Shown piece by piece: positions 34,727-43,253 of a DNA stretch of 64,000 nt; positions within the stretch are counted from its first letter, which is position 1; every line of letters begins with the position of its first letter. The stretch comes from Desulfofundulus luciae (lineage in GTDB: Bacteria > Bacillota > Desulfotomaculia > Desulfotomaculales > Desulfovirgulaceae). The stretch is from the NCBI RefSeq assembly GCF_030813795.1, contig NZ_JAUSUX010000002.1, positions 1 to 64,000 on the forward strand, given 5' to 3'. The position numbers and the translations under genes are program-made. Below the pieces are notes generated by a model that saw only the letters and a list, made by a program, of their open reading frames with translations, was not told where the DNA came from and did no database searches.

Positions 34727-34922
34727 CAAGTTGCGGGAGGAGTTAGCCAGGGCCTACGGGCAGGCCGGCGATAGCACCCCGGCCAGGGGAGGGCTGAAAA
34801 ACCTGTGGGATCTTTACCAGCAGGGTTTTCATATTTGCAACGTACATTTTGGCCGCATCCGGACGACGGAATGCCTGTTTTGTGAAGCATTTTGGGACAG
34901 GGAGCGGGAGGGTGGAAGGTGA
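34608..34922 (+). CDS. yabA: Replication initiation control protein YabA
   Basis: The 104-residue protein has an N-terminal coiled coil (MIKEMEARIQALGSDMQKIK, then LLMEENDKLREEL) and a C-terminal zinc-binding domain with HICN and CLFC. In Bacillus YabA tethers DnaA and DnaN and limits initiation. It starts at GTG, 119 bp inside the 3' end of ricT, and its stop overlaps the GTG of rsmI. Confidence 0.92.
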   Translation: MTSVQTLTAMIKEMEARIQALGSDMQKIKKQIRLLMEENDKLREELARAYGQAGDSTPARGGLKNLWDLYQQGFHICNVHFGRIRTTECLFCEAFWDREREGGR

Positions 34923-35782
34923 GTCAACAGGGAATCCTCTTTCTCTGTGCCACTCCCATTGGCAACCTGGAGGATATTACTCTGCGGGTCCTGCGGATAT
35001 TGCGGGAAGTGGACCTGATTGCGGCCGAAGATACCCGGCACACCAGAAAGCTCCTGGCCCATTACGATATTCACACACCGATGGTCAGCTACCGCGAACA
35101 CAACCGCCGGCAAATGGGCCGGCATCTTTTAAACCTGCTTGCAGCCGGCCTGAAAGTAGCCCTGGTTTCCGATGCCGGCATGCCGGGTATATCCGACCCC
35201 GGGGAGGAACTGGTTTCCCTGGCCATAGGCCGGGGTATTCCGGTGGTGCCCCTGCCCGGGCCCAACGCCGCCCTGGCAGCCCTGGTGGCCTCTGGTCTGC
35301 CCACCTCTTCTTTTTGTTTTGAGGGTTTCCTTCCGGCGGCGGCCGGCGCCCGGCGCCGCAAGCTCCAGGAATTAAAAGGAGAGAGGCGGACCATTATTTT
35401 TTACGAAGCACCCCACCGTCTTTTGGAATGCCTTTCCGATATGGCGGATATTTTCGGAGAGCGGCAGGTTGCCGTGGCCCGGGAGCTGACCAAAAAGTAT
35501 GAAGAAATCTGGCGGGGTACGTTACCCCGGGCGGTGGAACATTTCCGCCTCCAATCTCCCCGGGGTGAGTTTACCCTGGTGGTGGCCGGCGCCCGGGAAG
35601 GGGAGGTGGCGGATACACGGGATGAATCCTGGTTGGGGCTTTCACTGCAGGAGCACGTTGCCCTGCTCCAGGCCCGGGGCATGGGTAAAAAGGAAGCCAT
35701 CCGGGAGGTGGCCCGGCAGCGGGGAATGCCCCGGCGGGACGTTTACAACCAGGTGGTCCGGGACAGTGGTGCAAATTCATAA
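34919..35782 (+). CDS. rsmI: 16S rRNA 2'-O-ribose C1402 methyltransferase
   Basis: This 287-residue SAM-dependent enzyme of the tetrapyrrole methylase fold starts with GILFLCATPIGNLEDITLRV and has AEDTRHTRKLL, SDAGMPGISDPGEELV and PLPGPNAALAALVASGL. It methylates C1402 in the ribosomal P site. GTG 34919 follows GGAGGGTGGAAG and overlaps the yabA stop. Confidence 0.95.
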   Translation: MSQQGILFLCATPIGNLEDITLRVLRILREVDLIAAEDTRHTRKLLAHYDIHTPMVSYREHNRRQMGRHLLNLLAAGLKVALVSDAGMPGISDPGEELVSLAIGRGIPVVPLPGPNAALAALVASGLPTSSFCFEGFLPAAAGARRRKLQELKGERRTIIFYEAPHRLLECLSDMADIFGERQVAVARELTKKYEEIWRGTLPRAVEHFRLQSPRGEFTLVVAGAREGEVADTRDESWLGLSLQEHVALLQARGMGKKEAIREVARQRGMPRRDVYNQVVRDSGANS

Positions 35783-35853
35783 GGGCCGGTTGGTAATCAG
35801 AACTCTTCCCACCCGGCCCTTCACCATAATCATCAAGGTTATGTATGATTCCT

Positions 35854-36108
35854 CTACATGGCCTTGGCGTTTTCAAACATTTCTACGGCACAGTTCCGGC
35901 ACACCAGCTTGCCGCGGTAAAGCTGTACTTCTGCCGCGTTGCCGCAGAAGACGCAGCCGGGCTCGTATTTCTTGAGGATGATCTTTTCGTTGTCTACGTA
36001 GATCTCCAGGGCGTCCTTCTCGTCAATCCCCAGAGTTCGCCGTAGCTCGATTGGAATAACCACCCTGCCCAGCTCGTCCACCTTTCTCACAACACCTGTC
36101 GATTTCAA
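35854..36108 (-). CDS. abrB: AbrB-family transition-state regulator
   Basis: The 84-residue protein has the swapped-hairpin DNA-binding domain (MKSTGVVRKVDELGRVVIPI, then ELRRTLGIDEKDALEIYVD). The C-terminus carries CVFCGN and CRNC, a probable zinc site found in clostridial AbrB relatives and absent from Bacillus AbrB. It stands between convergent rsmI and the divergent metG leader. It likely represses stationary-phase and sporulation genes. Confidence 0.92.
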   Translation of the reverse strand: MKSTGVVRKVDELGRVVIPIELRRTLGIDEKDALEIYVDNEKIILKKYEPGCVFCGNAAEVQLYRGKLVCRNCAVEMFENAKAM

Positions 36109-36246
36109 AGTCTTTCCCTCCTCTTTAATTTTACATAGTTCGACAAGAAACTAGTTTATCATACAAGTAAATGGTACCAAGTGACCCAGTAAAAGTCAAT
36201 AGGTTTTTGGATTTTTTTGTATAAAATTCTCGCGACAAGGGAAAAC

Positions 36247-36276
36247 TTGACAAGTCAAGGCTCTTTTCAATACAAT
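36247..36276 (+). promoter_or_regulatory. Promoter of the metG T-box transcript
   Basis: TTGACA (36247-36252), 18-nt spacer, TACAAT (36271-36276). Confidence 0.82.
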
Positions 36277-36282
36277 CTAGGT

Positions 36283-36851
36283 GTTGGGAACAGGTGATGA
36301 AGGGGAAGAGTAGAGCTGCCAGTACCCGTACAGAGAGCGGGGGTCAGGTGAAAGCCCGCCGGGGAAGACAGTTTGAACATGGCCCCGGAGCTGCCCGCTG
36401 AACGCCCTCAAGGCCCAAAGGGGCACACTTTTCAGTGAAGGGTTTTAAGAGCGTGATTTAGCTCGAAAGCGAGCGACTTGAGCCAAGCGGCAGACCAAAC
36501 TTAGCGAAATTGAGGACGGAGGCGGGGCCGAGGCCCTGGATGGCCGAGGCCGGCTCCTGAGGCATGGAAGCCGAATGAGCCGGGAACCCCGCCGGAGTCC
36601 GAAAATTGAGCGCTAGTTTGGTCCGCGAGGCTCATGGAGCGAGCGAGAGCTAAATCACGCTTGTCGAATAACTCAGTGAAGGGTCAGTAGGTGGGGCCGG
36701 GTTGAGCACCCGTTATCCATGCTTGCAGTATCGCCGCAAAGGTTTTGCCCTTGTGGCCGTACTGGCCGAGGCCCCGGACCGTGAGGCCGGGGTGAATCTG
36801 GGTGGTACCACGGAAAGATCTCCGTCCCGGTAAACTGGGCGGAGTTTTTTT
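36283..36851 (+). promoter_or_regulatory. T-box leader, methionine-specific, interrupted by an insertion
   Basis: Stem I contains AGAGAGCGGGGG (near 36331) and the specifier region TTTGAACATGGCCCC, with AUG at 36379-36381. The T-box motif TGGGTGGTACCACGG is at 36799-36813 and the terminator CTCCGTCCC/GGGCGGAG plus T-run at 36820-36851. Uncharged tRNA-Met should favour antitermination and metG expression. The leader is about 570 nt, twice the usual length, because a 229-bp palindromic element sits between stem I and the antiterminator. Confidence 0.9.
36444..36672. mobile_element. MITE-like palindromic insertion in the metG T-box
   Basis: The 229-bp element is flanked by a 12-bp direct repeat TCAGTGAAGGGT (36432-36443 and 36673-36684). 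It has 15-bp inverted ends AGCGTGATTTAGCTC (36450-36464) and its complement (36647-36661). Inside, GACCAAACT/AGTTTGGTC, GGCGGGG/CCCCGCC and CCGGCTC/GAGCCGG pair successively, so the whole insert folds as a branched hairpin. It has no open frame. Both T-box halves are intact around it, so it is an insertion, probably mobilised in trans; I do not recognise its family. Confidence 0.8.
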
Positions 36852-36876
36852 ATGGCAGCAAAGGAGGGATCTGTTT

Positions 36877-38430
36877 TTGCGCAAAACGTTTTATATCACC
36901 ACACCCATTTACTACCCCAGCGACAACCTGCATATCGGCCATGCCTACACCACCGTGGCCGCCGATGCCATGGCCCGGTTCAAACGCCTCACCGGCTACG
37001 ACGTCTGGTTTTTAACCGGCTCCGACGAGCACGGCCAGAAAATTGAGCGCACCGCCCGGGCAAAAGGTATGACTCCCCGGGAATATGTGGACAGGATTGT
37101 GGCCGGGTTCAAACACCTGTGGAAAAAACTGGACATCAGCTATGACGACTTCATCCGCACCACCGAGGAAAGGCACAAGCGGGTGGTCCAGGCTATTTTC
37201 CAGAAGCTTTATGACCAGGGGGACATTTACAAGGCCAGCTACGAGGGCTGGTACTGCACTCCCTGCGAAACCTTCTGGACGGAAAGCCGGCTGGATGAGG
37301 GCAACTGCCCGGACTGCGGCCGGCCGGTGGAACTGGTGCAGGAGGAGAGTTACTTCTTCCGCCTGTCCAGGTATGCCGACCGGCTGCTGCAGTACATCGA
37401 GGAAAATCCCCATTTCATCCAGCCCGTCTCCCGGCGCAACGAAATGATCAGCTTTATCAAAAGCGGTCTGGAGGATTTGTGCGTTTCCCGCACCACCTTC
37501 GACTGGGGCATCCCGGTGCCCTTCGACCCCAGGCACGTGATCTACGTCTGGGTGGACGCCCTGACCAATTACATCTCGGCCCTGGGCTACGGCAGCGAGG
37601 ACGACAGCCTTTTCCGCAAGTTCTGGCCGGCCGACGTCCACCTGGTGGGAAAGGACATCGTACGCTTCCACAGCATCATCTGGCCCATTATCCTTATGGC
37701 CGCCGGCATTGAGCTGCCCCGGCAGGTGGTGGGACACGGGTGGCTCCTGCTGGAGAGCGGGAAGATGAGCAAATCCAGGGGCAACGTGGTGGATCCCCTG
37801 GTCCTGATTGACAGGTACGGGGTGGATGCCATCCGCTACTACCTGCTCCGGGAGATGCCTTTTGGGGCCGATGCTTATTACTCCGAGGAATCCCTGGTGC
37901 ACCGCATTAACATCGACCTGGCTAATGACCTGGGGAACCTGGTCAGCCGGACCCTGGGTATGATTGAAAAGTATTCCGGCGGCGTGCTGCCACAGCCCGG
38001 GCCGGCGGAAAGCGCGGACCGGGAACTAATTGAACTGGCCGAACAAACCCCTGCGGCGGTGGAGGAGCTGATAGACCGCCGGGAGCTGTCCAGCGCCCTG
38101 GGCGCCATCTGGAAACTGGTCAACCGGGCCAATAAGTACGTCGACGAAACGGAGCCCTGGGTTTTGAACCGGGATCCCGCCCGCCGGGAGCGCCTTAATA
38201 CCGTGCTCTACAACCTGGCGGAAAGCGTACGCTTTATCGGCGTGTTGATCACCGCCTTTATGCCCAATACTCCCGGCCGGATCTGGTCCCAGTTGGGTAT
38301 TGCCGGCCAACCCGGGCTCCATACCTGGGAGTCCTTGAGCTGGGGGCGCCTGCCGGCGGGAATAAAGGTGCGGCGGGGCGAAGCCCTCTTCCCGCGCATT
38401 GATCTGAAGACCCTGGAAAAGGATAAGTAG
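36877..38430 (+). CDS. metG: Methionyl-tRNA synthetase
   Basis: This 517-residue class I synthetase has HIGH-type YYPSDNLHIGHAYTTV, a zinc knuckle in WYCTPCETFW/NCPDCGRPV, and the KMSKS motif KMSKSRGNVV. It lacks the C-terminal EMAP-like tRNA-binding domain. TTG 36877 lies 8 nt after AAGGAGGG and gives the family N-terminus (RKTFYITTPIYYPS). Expression is controlled by the T-box leader; tatD follows 9 nt downstream. Confidence 0.96.
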   Translation: MRKTFYITTPIYYPSDNLHIGHAYTTVAADAMARFKRLTGYDVWFLTGSDEHGQKIERTARAKGMTPREYVDRIVAGFKHLWKKLDISYDDFIRTTEERHKRVVQAIFQKLYDQGDIYKASYEGWYCTPCETFWTESRLDEGNCPDCGRPVELVQEESYFFRLSRYADRLLQYIEENPHFIQPVSRRNEMISFIKSGLEDLCVSRTTFDWGIPVPFDPRHVIYVWVDALTNYISALGYGSEDDSLFRKFWPADVHLVGKDIVRFHSIIWPIILMAAGIELPRQVVGHGWLLLESGKMSKSRGNVVDPLVLIDRYGVDAIRYYLLREMPFGADAYYSEESLVHRINIDLANDLGNLVSRTLGMIEKYSGGVLPQPGPAESADRELIELAEQTPAAVEELIDRRELSSALGAIWKLVNRANKYVDETEPWVLNRDPARRERLNTVLYNLAESVRFIGVLITAFMPNTPGRIWSQLGIAGQPGLHTWESLSWGRLPAGIKVRRGEALFPRIDLKTLEKDK

Positions 38431-38439
38431 GGGGTTAGC

Positions 38440-39225
38440 ATGATTCACTTGATTGACAGCCACGCCCACCTGGACGACCGCAAATTTGAGACCGACCGGG
38501 AAGAAATGCTGGACCGGGCCCAAAAGGCCGGCGTGGTACAGATAATCAATGCCGGTTACGATCTGCCTTCCTCCGCCCGGTCCATACGTCTAGCTGCAAA
38601 ATATCCCTTTATATTTGCCGCCGTGGGCATCCATCCCCACGATGCCGGGGTGGTCCCGGAGGATTACCTGGCCCGGTTGCGGGAAATGTGCCGCCAGCGG
38701 GGTGTGGTGGCCATCGGGGAAATCGGCCTGGACTATTACCGGGACTTGAGCCCGCGGGACGTCCAGCAAAGGGTTTTCCGGGAGCAGTTGGCCCTGGCCC
38801 GGGAACTGGGCCTGCCGGTGATCATCCACGACCGGGACGCCCACGGGGACATTTTAAACATCCTGCGCAGGGACGGTGTTGGGCCGGCCGGGGGAGTAAT
38901 GCACTGTTTTGCGGGTAGCTGGGAAATGGCCAGGGAATGTATGGCCATGGGCCTTTACATCTCCTTTGCCGGGCCGGTGACCTATCCCAATGCCCGCCGG
39001 CCCAGGGAGGTGGCCGCCCGGGTGGATCTTTCGCGCCTGCTGGTGGAAACAGATGCCCCCTACCTTACCCCCCAGGCCCGGCGGGGAAATCGCAACGAGC
39101 CGGCCTATGTACGCTATGTGGCGGAAGAAATAGCCGCCTTAAAGGGCGTGCCCCTGGAGGAGCTGGCCCGGGCGACCACGGCGAATGCCCGGCGCCTGTT
39201 CGGACTGCCCGGAGCCGGCGCTTAA
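38440..39225 (+). CDS. tatD: TatD-family metal-dependent deoxyribonuclease
   Basis: This 261-residue TIM-barrel hydrolase shows metal-binding HLIDSHAHLDD, GEIGLDYYRD, VIIHDRDAHGD, MHCFAGSWEMA and ETDAPYLTP. It is co-transcribed with metG, a conserved arrangement in Firmicutes. Confidence 0.95.
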   Translation: MIHLIDSHAHLDDRKFETDREEMLDRAQKAGVVQIINAGYDLPSSARSIRLAAKYPFIFAAVGIHPHDAGVVPEDYLARLREMCRQRGVVAIGEIGLDYYRDLSPRDVQQRVFREQLALARELGLPVIIHDRDAHGDILNILRRDGVGPAGGVMHCFAGSWEMARECMAMGLYISFAGPVTYPNARRPREVAARVDLSRLLVETDAPYLTPQARRGNRNEPAYVRYVAEEIAALKGVPLEELARATTANARRLFGLPGAGA

Positions 39226-39421
39226 GTCGATGGCCCCTGAAAACCACCGGCCCGTGACATTCCGCCTTTGCAGCTCCGGGAAGCTCCGGTCCGATGGGGT
39301 GACAGGTGAATATCTCTTTAGCGGGTCCCGTGGAAGTATGAAAATAACGCCGTTGATTAAATCAAACGTAAAGAGGAGATACGTTGCGGTTGCGGACTTT
39401 ACCTGAGGGGAGAGGGGAAAA

Positions 39422-39955
39422 ATGAATGAAACAAAGGGGCTGGTCCTGGTTTTCACCGGCAACGGCAAGGGCAAAACCACCGCCGCCCTGGGTATGGGCC
39501 TGCGGGCCTGGGGCCAGGGGATGAAAGTGCTGGTGCTGCAGTTTATTAAGGGTGGGTGGAAATACGGTGAATTGAATGCTCCCGCCCGGCTGGGACCCGG
39601 CTTTGAAATCCGCCAGCTGGGGGAAGGATTTACCCGGGTGGGCAACAGTAAAGGCCTGGAGGAACACCGGGCGGCAGCCCGGGCTGCCCTTAATGAGGCA
39701 GAAAAGGAAGTAGCGGCGGGGAACTTCGACCTGATTATCCTGGATGAAATCCTGTACGCCCTGAAGTTCGGGCTCATTAGCCTCGATGAAATACTCGCCC
39801 TGCTGGACAAAAAGCCACCCCGGCTGCACATAGTGCTTACCGGCCGGGACGCTCCCCCGGAAATTATTGACCGGGCGGACCTGGTCACGGAAATGAAAGA
39901 AATCAAGCATCATTATCAAAAGGGGATTAAAGCCCAGCGGGGGATCGAGTTTTAG
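39422..39955 (+). CDS. cobO: Cob(I)alamin adenosyltransferase, CobA/CobO type
   Basis: This 177-residue P-loop enzyme transfers the adenosyl group from ATP to cob(I)alamin or cob(I)yrinic acid diamide. It has VFTGNGKGKTTAALGMGLRA, VLQFIKGGWKYGE, and the DEILYALKFGLI block with catalytic Asp/Glu. GGGGAGAGGGG precedes the ATG. It fits the strong corrinoid economy of the window; it is the only cobalamin-synthesis gene here. Confidence 0.94.
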   Translation: MNETKGLVLVFTGNGKGKTTAALGMGLRAWGQGMKVLVLQFIKGGWKYGELNAPARLGPGFEIRQLGEGFTRVGNSKGLEEHRAAARAALNEAEKEVAAGNFDLIILDEILYALKFGLISLDEILALLDKKPPRLHIVLTGRDAPPEIIDRADLVTEMKEIKHHYQKGIKAQRGIEF

Positions 39956-40027
39956 TTTTTAAATTAAGCAACGCCTTTGGTCCTGCCACACTTGACAGCA
40001 AGGCTTTCTTAAGTTAGATGTAAAGTA

Positions 40028-40193
40028 GGAATGCCACAACCAGGACGGCGTGAGTGCCTCATACTGCCGGGGCTTTTTTGTAAAACCCTTGGAACCGCCG
40101 CATCGGTTTCCAAGGGTTTTCAACTACTTGCGCCGACCCCCCTTCGGAGAAAAACTCCCCCGGCAGGTGAGGCCCGTCCGGTTATGGCATTCC
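40028..40193 (+). ncRNA. Candidate rod-shaped structured RNA (6S-like architecture)
   Basis: The ends form a long closing stem: GGAATGCCA, AACC, GGACGG (40028-40048) pair with CCGTCC, GGTT, TGGCATTCC (40174-40193) with single-base interruptions. Further in, GCCTCA/TGAGGC (40056-40061 with 40168-40173) and GCCGGGG/CCCCGGC (40066-40072 with 40158-40164) continue the rod, and AAAACCCTTGGAACCG closes an apical hairpin with CGGTTTCCAAGGGTTTT. A TTGACA box at 39992 lies upstream, with a poor -10. There is no open frame. 6S RNA shares this layout, but I cannot identify it with certainty. Confidence 0.65.
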
Positions 40194-40349
40194 TTGTCTT
40201 ATTTTAGCAAGAGCTGCATATTCAGGACAAGCTTTTAATCATTGGTGAAAATATAACGGTTTGCGGAAAATTGCTTTACAGGTAGGAAGATTTTAAAGTA
40301 AAATAAAAAGCAAACTTTTTTGTTACCGTAGAAACAAGGTGTGTTGACC

Positions 40350-41435
40350 ATGATCGTGAATATTGTAACAGGCTACCTTGGCAGTGGGAAAACCACTCTC
40401 ATCCAGTATCTGGTAAGGAAACTGGCCCCCGGTGAACGGGTGGCTGTTTTAGTAGGAGAGTTTGGAGAGATAGGTATTGACGGTGCCCTTTTGGCCCAGG
40501 ATGCACCTGATGTGCTGGAATTGGGCTGTGAATGCATTTACTGCACCTTAAGCGCCGACCTGGCCAGGCAGATTCCACATGTGGCAGGTTCCCTCTCGCC
40601 GGACAGGTTGATCATAGAATACCCCGGTGTGGCGGCCGTTCAGGGGTTGCTGGCGGCGGCAAAGGTAATGGGCCTGCATTTAATGGACCACCGCTTCAGC
40701 ATCATTCACGTTATTGACGCCTGTTCCTTTGACGAACTCTACACCCGGTCCCCGCTTTTTGCCGAATCCCAAATTTGCCGGGCCAATGTGCTGGTGCTGA
40801 ACAAGTGTGACCTGGTCCCGGAGAAAAAGGTGCAATCGTTGACGAAAAAAATCAAGGAGCTTAATCCCCGGGCACGCTTTGTTTCTACGCACCATGGGCA
40901 GGTAAGCCCGGCGGATTTGCAAGTGACTTCTCAAACCGGGTTTTCCTCTCCCAGGGAGAGAAAGGTTTGCCGGAGGCCCCAGAGTGCCGTGGATATTCCC
41001 AGTTATTACAGCTTTTCACGCAAGTTTCAGGGCACCTTTTCCAGAGCACAGCTCGCCAGGTTGTTTGAAAACCTGTCCGGGTCAAGTATTGGCGAGGTGG
41101 TACGGGCCAAGGGCATCTTTTGCTGCGAAGAAGGGTGGGTACGCCTGGATTTTCTCCCTTCCGGCGTTTCCCTTGAGCCTGTAACGGGCCGCTTTCACGA
41201 GAGCAAGGTGCTGGTTATTGGTTCTACCCTGGCCGCCGGTAAGCTTACCGCCTCCCTTTTGGATTGTCTTCACAAAAAGCCGCAAGGTTTCTATGAAGAT
41301 TGTGGTGACCGGCGGCGCAGGGTTTCCCGTCCGGCCGGCTTAAACCGGCAGCGTTCCCCGGCTTACACTGCACCGGGTGATTATGCGGGCTCCCCCTTCC
41401 GGTCGGGCCATGACAAAAAGGAATTGAGCTCGTAA
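40350..41435 (+). CDS. CobW/COG0523-family GTPase (copy 1), C-terminus altered
   Basis: This G3E-family GTPase has the P-loop TGYLGSGKTT, the metal motif ELGCECIYCTLS (C-E-C-I-Y-C instead of C-x-C-C), IEYPGVAAVQG, and NKCDLVPE. Such proteins deliver metals or assist cobalamin enzymes. Around 361 residues; the last 50 (GDRRRRVSRPAGLNRQRS onward) are basic, low in structure and overlie an out-of-frame epimerase start (41293), so the natural C-terminus seems lost by a rearrangement. ATG 40350 follows AAGGTG. Confidence 0.85.
   Translation: MIVNIVTGYLGSGKTTLIQYLVRKLAPGERVAVLVGEFGEIGIDGALLAQDAPDVLELGCECIYCTLSADLARQIPHVAGSLSPDRLIIEYPGVAAVQGLLAAAKVMGLHLMDHRFSIIHVIDACSFDELYTRSPLFAESQICRANVLVLNKCDLVPEKKVQSLTKKIKELNPRARFVSTHHGQVSPADLQVTSQTGFSSPRERKVCRRPQSAVDIPSYYSFSRKFQGTFSRAQLARLFENLSGSSIGEVVRAKGIFCCEEGWVRLDFLPSGVSLEPVTGRFHESKVLVIGSTLAAGKLTASLLDCLHKKPQGFYEDCGDRRRRVSRPAGLNRQRSPAYTAPGDYAGSPFRSGHDKKELSS
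41293..41343 (+). pseudogene. Truncated start of an NDP-sugar epimerase gene
   Basis: The frame MKIVVTGGAGF is the exact beginning of an NAD-dependent epimerase/dehydratase (Rossmann GxxGxxG), then goes directly into PVRPA and a stop. Only 16 codons remain. It lies within the altered 3' end of the CobW gene in another frame, so a deletion joined the two. Confidence 0.55.
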
Positions 41436-41438
41436 AGA

Positions 41439-41462
41439 ATCCCCCGCGGGGGGTTTTATTTC
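41439..41462 (+). terminator. Terminator after CobW copy 1
   Basis: CCCCCGCGGGGGG (41441-41453) is a self-complementary hairpin followed by TTTTATTT. Confidence 0.72.
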
Positions 41463-41569
41463 TCCAGTTATGAAAGCCTGCTTGAATCTCCAGGCAGCCT
41501 GTGCTATGATTTCGATCAAAGTCACCGGTGTGAAGCCATGGATTTTAACGGGATGAAAGGGTGGACGGT

Positions 41570-42337
41570 ATGAGTTTGGGGCAAAAAATCAGGGACTTTC
41601 GCAAGGAAAGGGGCATTACGCTGACCGAACTGGCCAACCAGCTAAAAATATCACCTTCTTACCTCAGCGCGGTGGAAAGGGATATTCGCAAGCCGTCCAT
41701 CCCCATGTTAAAGAGGATCAGCGAAGCTCTCAATGTTTCAGTGAGTTACCTGGTAGGTGATACCGACGATACGGTCACCGGGGAAAAACTGCGCTTTATG
41801 CGGGAAAGCCGCGGCCTTTCCATCCAGGACCTGGCCGAAATCAGCGAACTGCCCGCGTCCATGCTGGAAAAGTTTGAAAACGGGCAGGCTACCCCGGATT
41901 TAGAGGATTTAAAGAAACTTTCCGAAGCCCTGAATGTAACCCTTCGCTATTTTCTTGATCAGACGGATCGTCCCGATAGCCTGGGCTACCGCTTGCGCAA
42001 GTTGCGGCAAAAGCAGGGATTGACAGTGGCCGCCCTGGCCGAGAAAGCGGGAGTTTCCCCGGGTTTGTTAAGCCAGATTGAAAACGGGCAAACCACCCCC
42101 TTGCTGGATACCCTTGAAAAGATTGCCAGGGTACTCAATACCTCAGTCAGTTACTTTCTGATGAAACAGGAGGACGTGGAGGACCTCCTGGCCACATTGA
42201 ATTCCGATATTTTAGAAACCCTGGGAGATCCTAACGTTCAGGCAGTTTTGCGGGCAGTGCGGGATTTTGACGCCAGTGAAATAAAATATATTCTTAATTT
42301 CATCCAGTTTTTTAAACAAAACCGTCACCTGCTCTGA
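41570..42337 (+). CDS. XRE-family regulator with three tandem HTH domains
   Basis: This 255-residue protein contains three XRE helix-turn-helix domains at about residues 3-60 (LGQKIRDFRKERGITLTELA), 68-125 (EKLRFMRESRGLSIQDLAEI) and 140-197 (YRLRKLRQKQGLTVAALAEK), each ending with a SYFL-like helix. The middle copy is more diverged and may not bind DNA. The C-terminal 55 residues are helical. It lies upstream of two corrinoid-protein genes, which it may control. Triple XRE arrays are uncommon; most regulators have one or two. Confidence 0.88.
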   Translation: MSLGQKIRDFRKERGITLTELANQLKISPSYLSAVERDIRKPSIPMLKRISEALNVSVSYLVGDTDDTVTGEKLRFMRESRGLSIQDLAEISELPASMLEKFENGQATPDLEDLKKLSEALNVTLRYFLDQTDRPDSLGYRLRKLRQKQGLTVAALAEKAGVSPGLLSQIENGQTTPLLDTLEKIARVLNTSVSYFLMKQEDVEDLLATLNSDILETLGDPNVQAVLRAVRDFDASEIKYILNFIQFFKQNRHLL

Positions 42338-42452
42338 TGTTGCTTGTCGGGAACCTTTCAAGGGCAAAATAGGACAGTTCATGGATTAGCTGTTGTCAGT
42401 TCCAGGTTTCTCCTTATAGGATAAGAATTAAAAGGTTCGGAGGTGGGGGTGG

Positions 42453-43142
42453 GTGCTGGAGCCGGAACGGGAATGGCAAGAACTGCAACTGCATTTATTG
42501 ACCAGGCTGAAAAAAGCGGTTGTGGAACATAACGAAGAAGAACTGCTTACCGCTATTGAAGATGCCTTTCGTGAAGGTCTGGATGCCCGCAAGGCCATCT
42601 TCGAAGGACTGGTTCCCGGCATGGAGGAGGTCAGCCGGCTCTACGAGGAAGGGGTTTACTATATTCCCGAGTTGCTCCTCTGTGCCGAGGTATTATACCG
42701 GGGGCTGGCTGTTTTCAAAGAACATGTCGAGAAAAAAGATTTGGGCATTAAAGGTACGGTAATTATCGGGGTGGTGGAAGGAGATATCCATGACATTGGC
42801 AAAAATCTGGTAAAAATGATGCTGGAGGGGGCCGGTTTTGAGGTAATTGATCTGGGGCGGGACGTGCCCCTGCACAGGTTCCTGTCCGAACACCGTAAAG
42901 TGCGCCCCGACATTGTTTGTCTTTCCACCATGATGACCACCACCCTGGCCGAAATGAAAAAGGTGATCAAGGAACTGCGGGAACGCAACCCCCGGGTAAA
43001 AATTATGGTCGGGGGTGCCCCCTTGAGCGAGTGCATGGCCAAACGCTGGGGGGCCAGCGGCTATGCCCCCGACGCCCACCAGGCTTTAAAAAAGGCAGTG
43101 GAAATTATGCTTTCGGTGAAGAAAAGCTGTCATGAATCATAG
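42453..43142 (+). CDS. Corrinoid-binding methyl carrier protein (tandem copy A)
   Basis: This 229-residue protein has the helical cap (1-95) and the B12 domain with VEGDIHDIGKNLVKMML, GRDVPLHRFL, STMMTTTLAEMKKV and a GGAPLSECMA pocket. The GTG start follows GGAGGTGGGG. It forms a tandem pair with a close paralogue 111 nt downstream; both have the extended VEKKDLGIKG linker. No methyltransferase lies directly beside it; the selenocysteine methyltransferase at 44315 is the nearest. Confidence 0.92.
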   Translation: MLEPEREWQELQLHLLTRLKKAVVEHNEEELLTAIEDAFREGLDARKAIFEGLVPGMEEVSRLYEEGVYYIPELLLCAEVLYRGLAVFKEHVEKKDLGIKGTVIIGVVEGDIHDIGKNLVKMMLEGAGFEVIDLGRDVPLHRFLSEHRKVRPDIVCLSTMMTTTLAEMKKVIKELRERNPRVKIMVGGAPLSECMAKRWGASGYAPDAHQALKKAVEIMLSVKKSCHES

Positions 43143-43253
43143 TGACGCCGGAGAATTAGCCTTATGGATCACCAATGATTTCGAAATATTCTGGTTACGC
43201 CTGTTCCTTATAGCTCTGGTATTGAAAATATTGAGTAGGGGGGTAGATGGCGC

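Noticed and set aside
39226-39421. Cobalamin riboswitch upstream of cobO
   Set aside because: No B12 box or typical core was recognised, and the region shows only weak hairpins.
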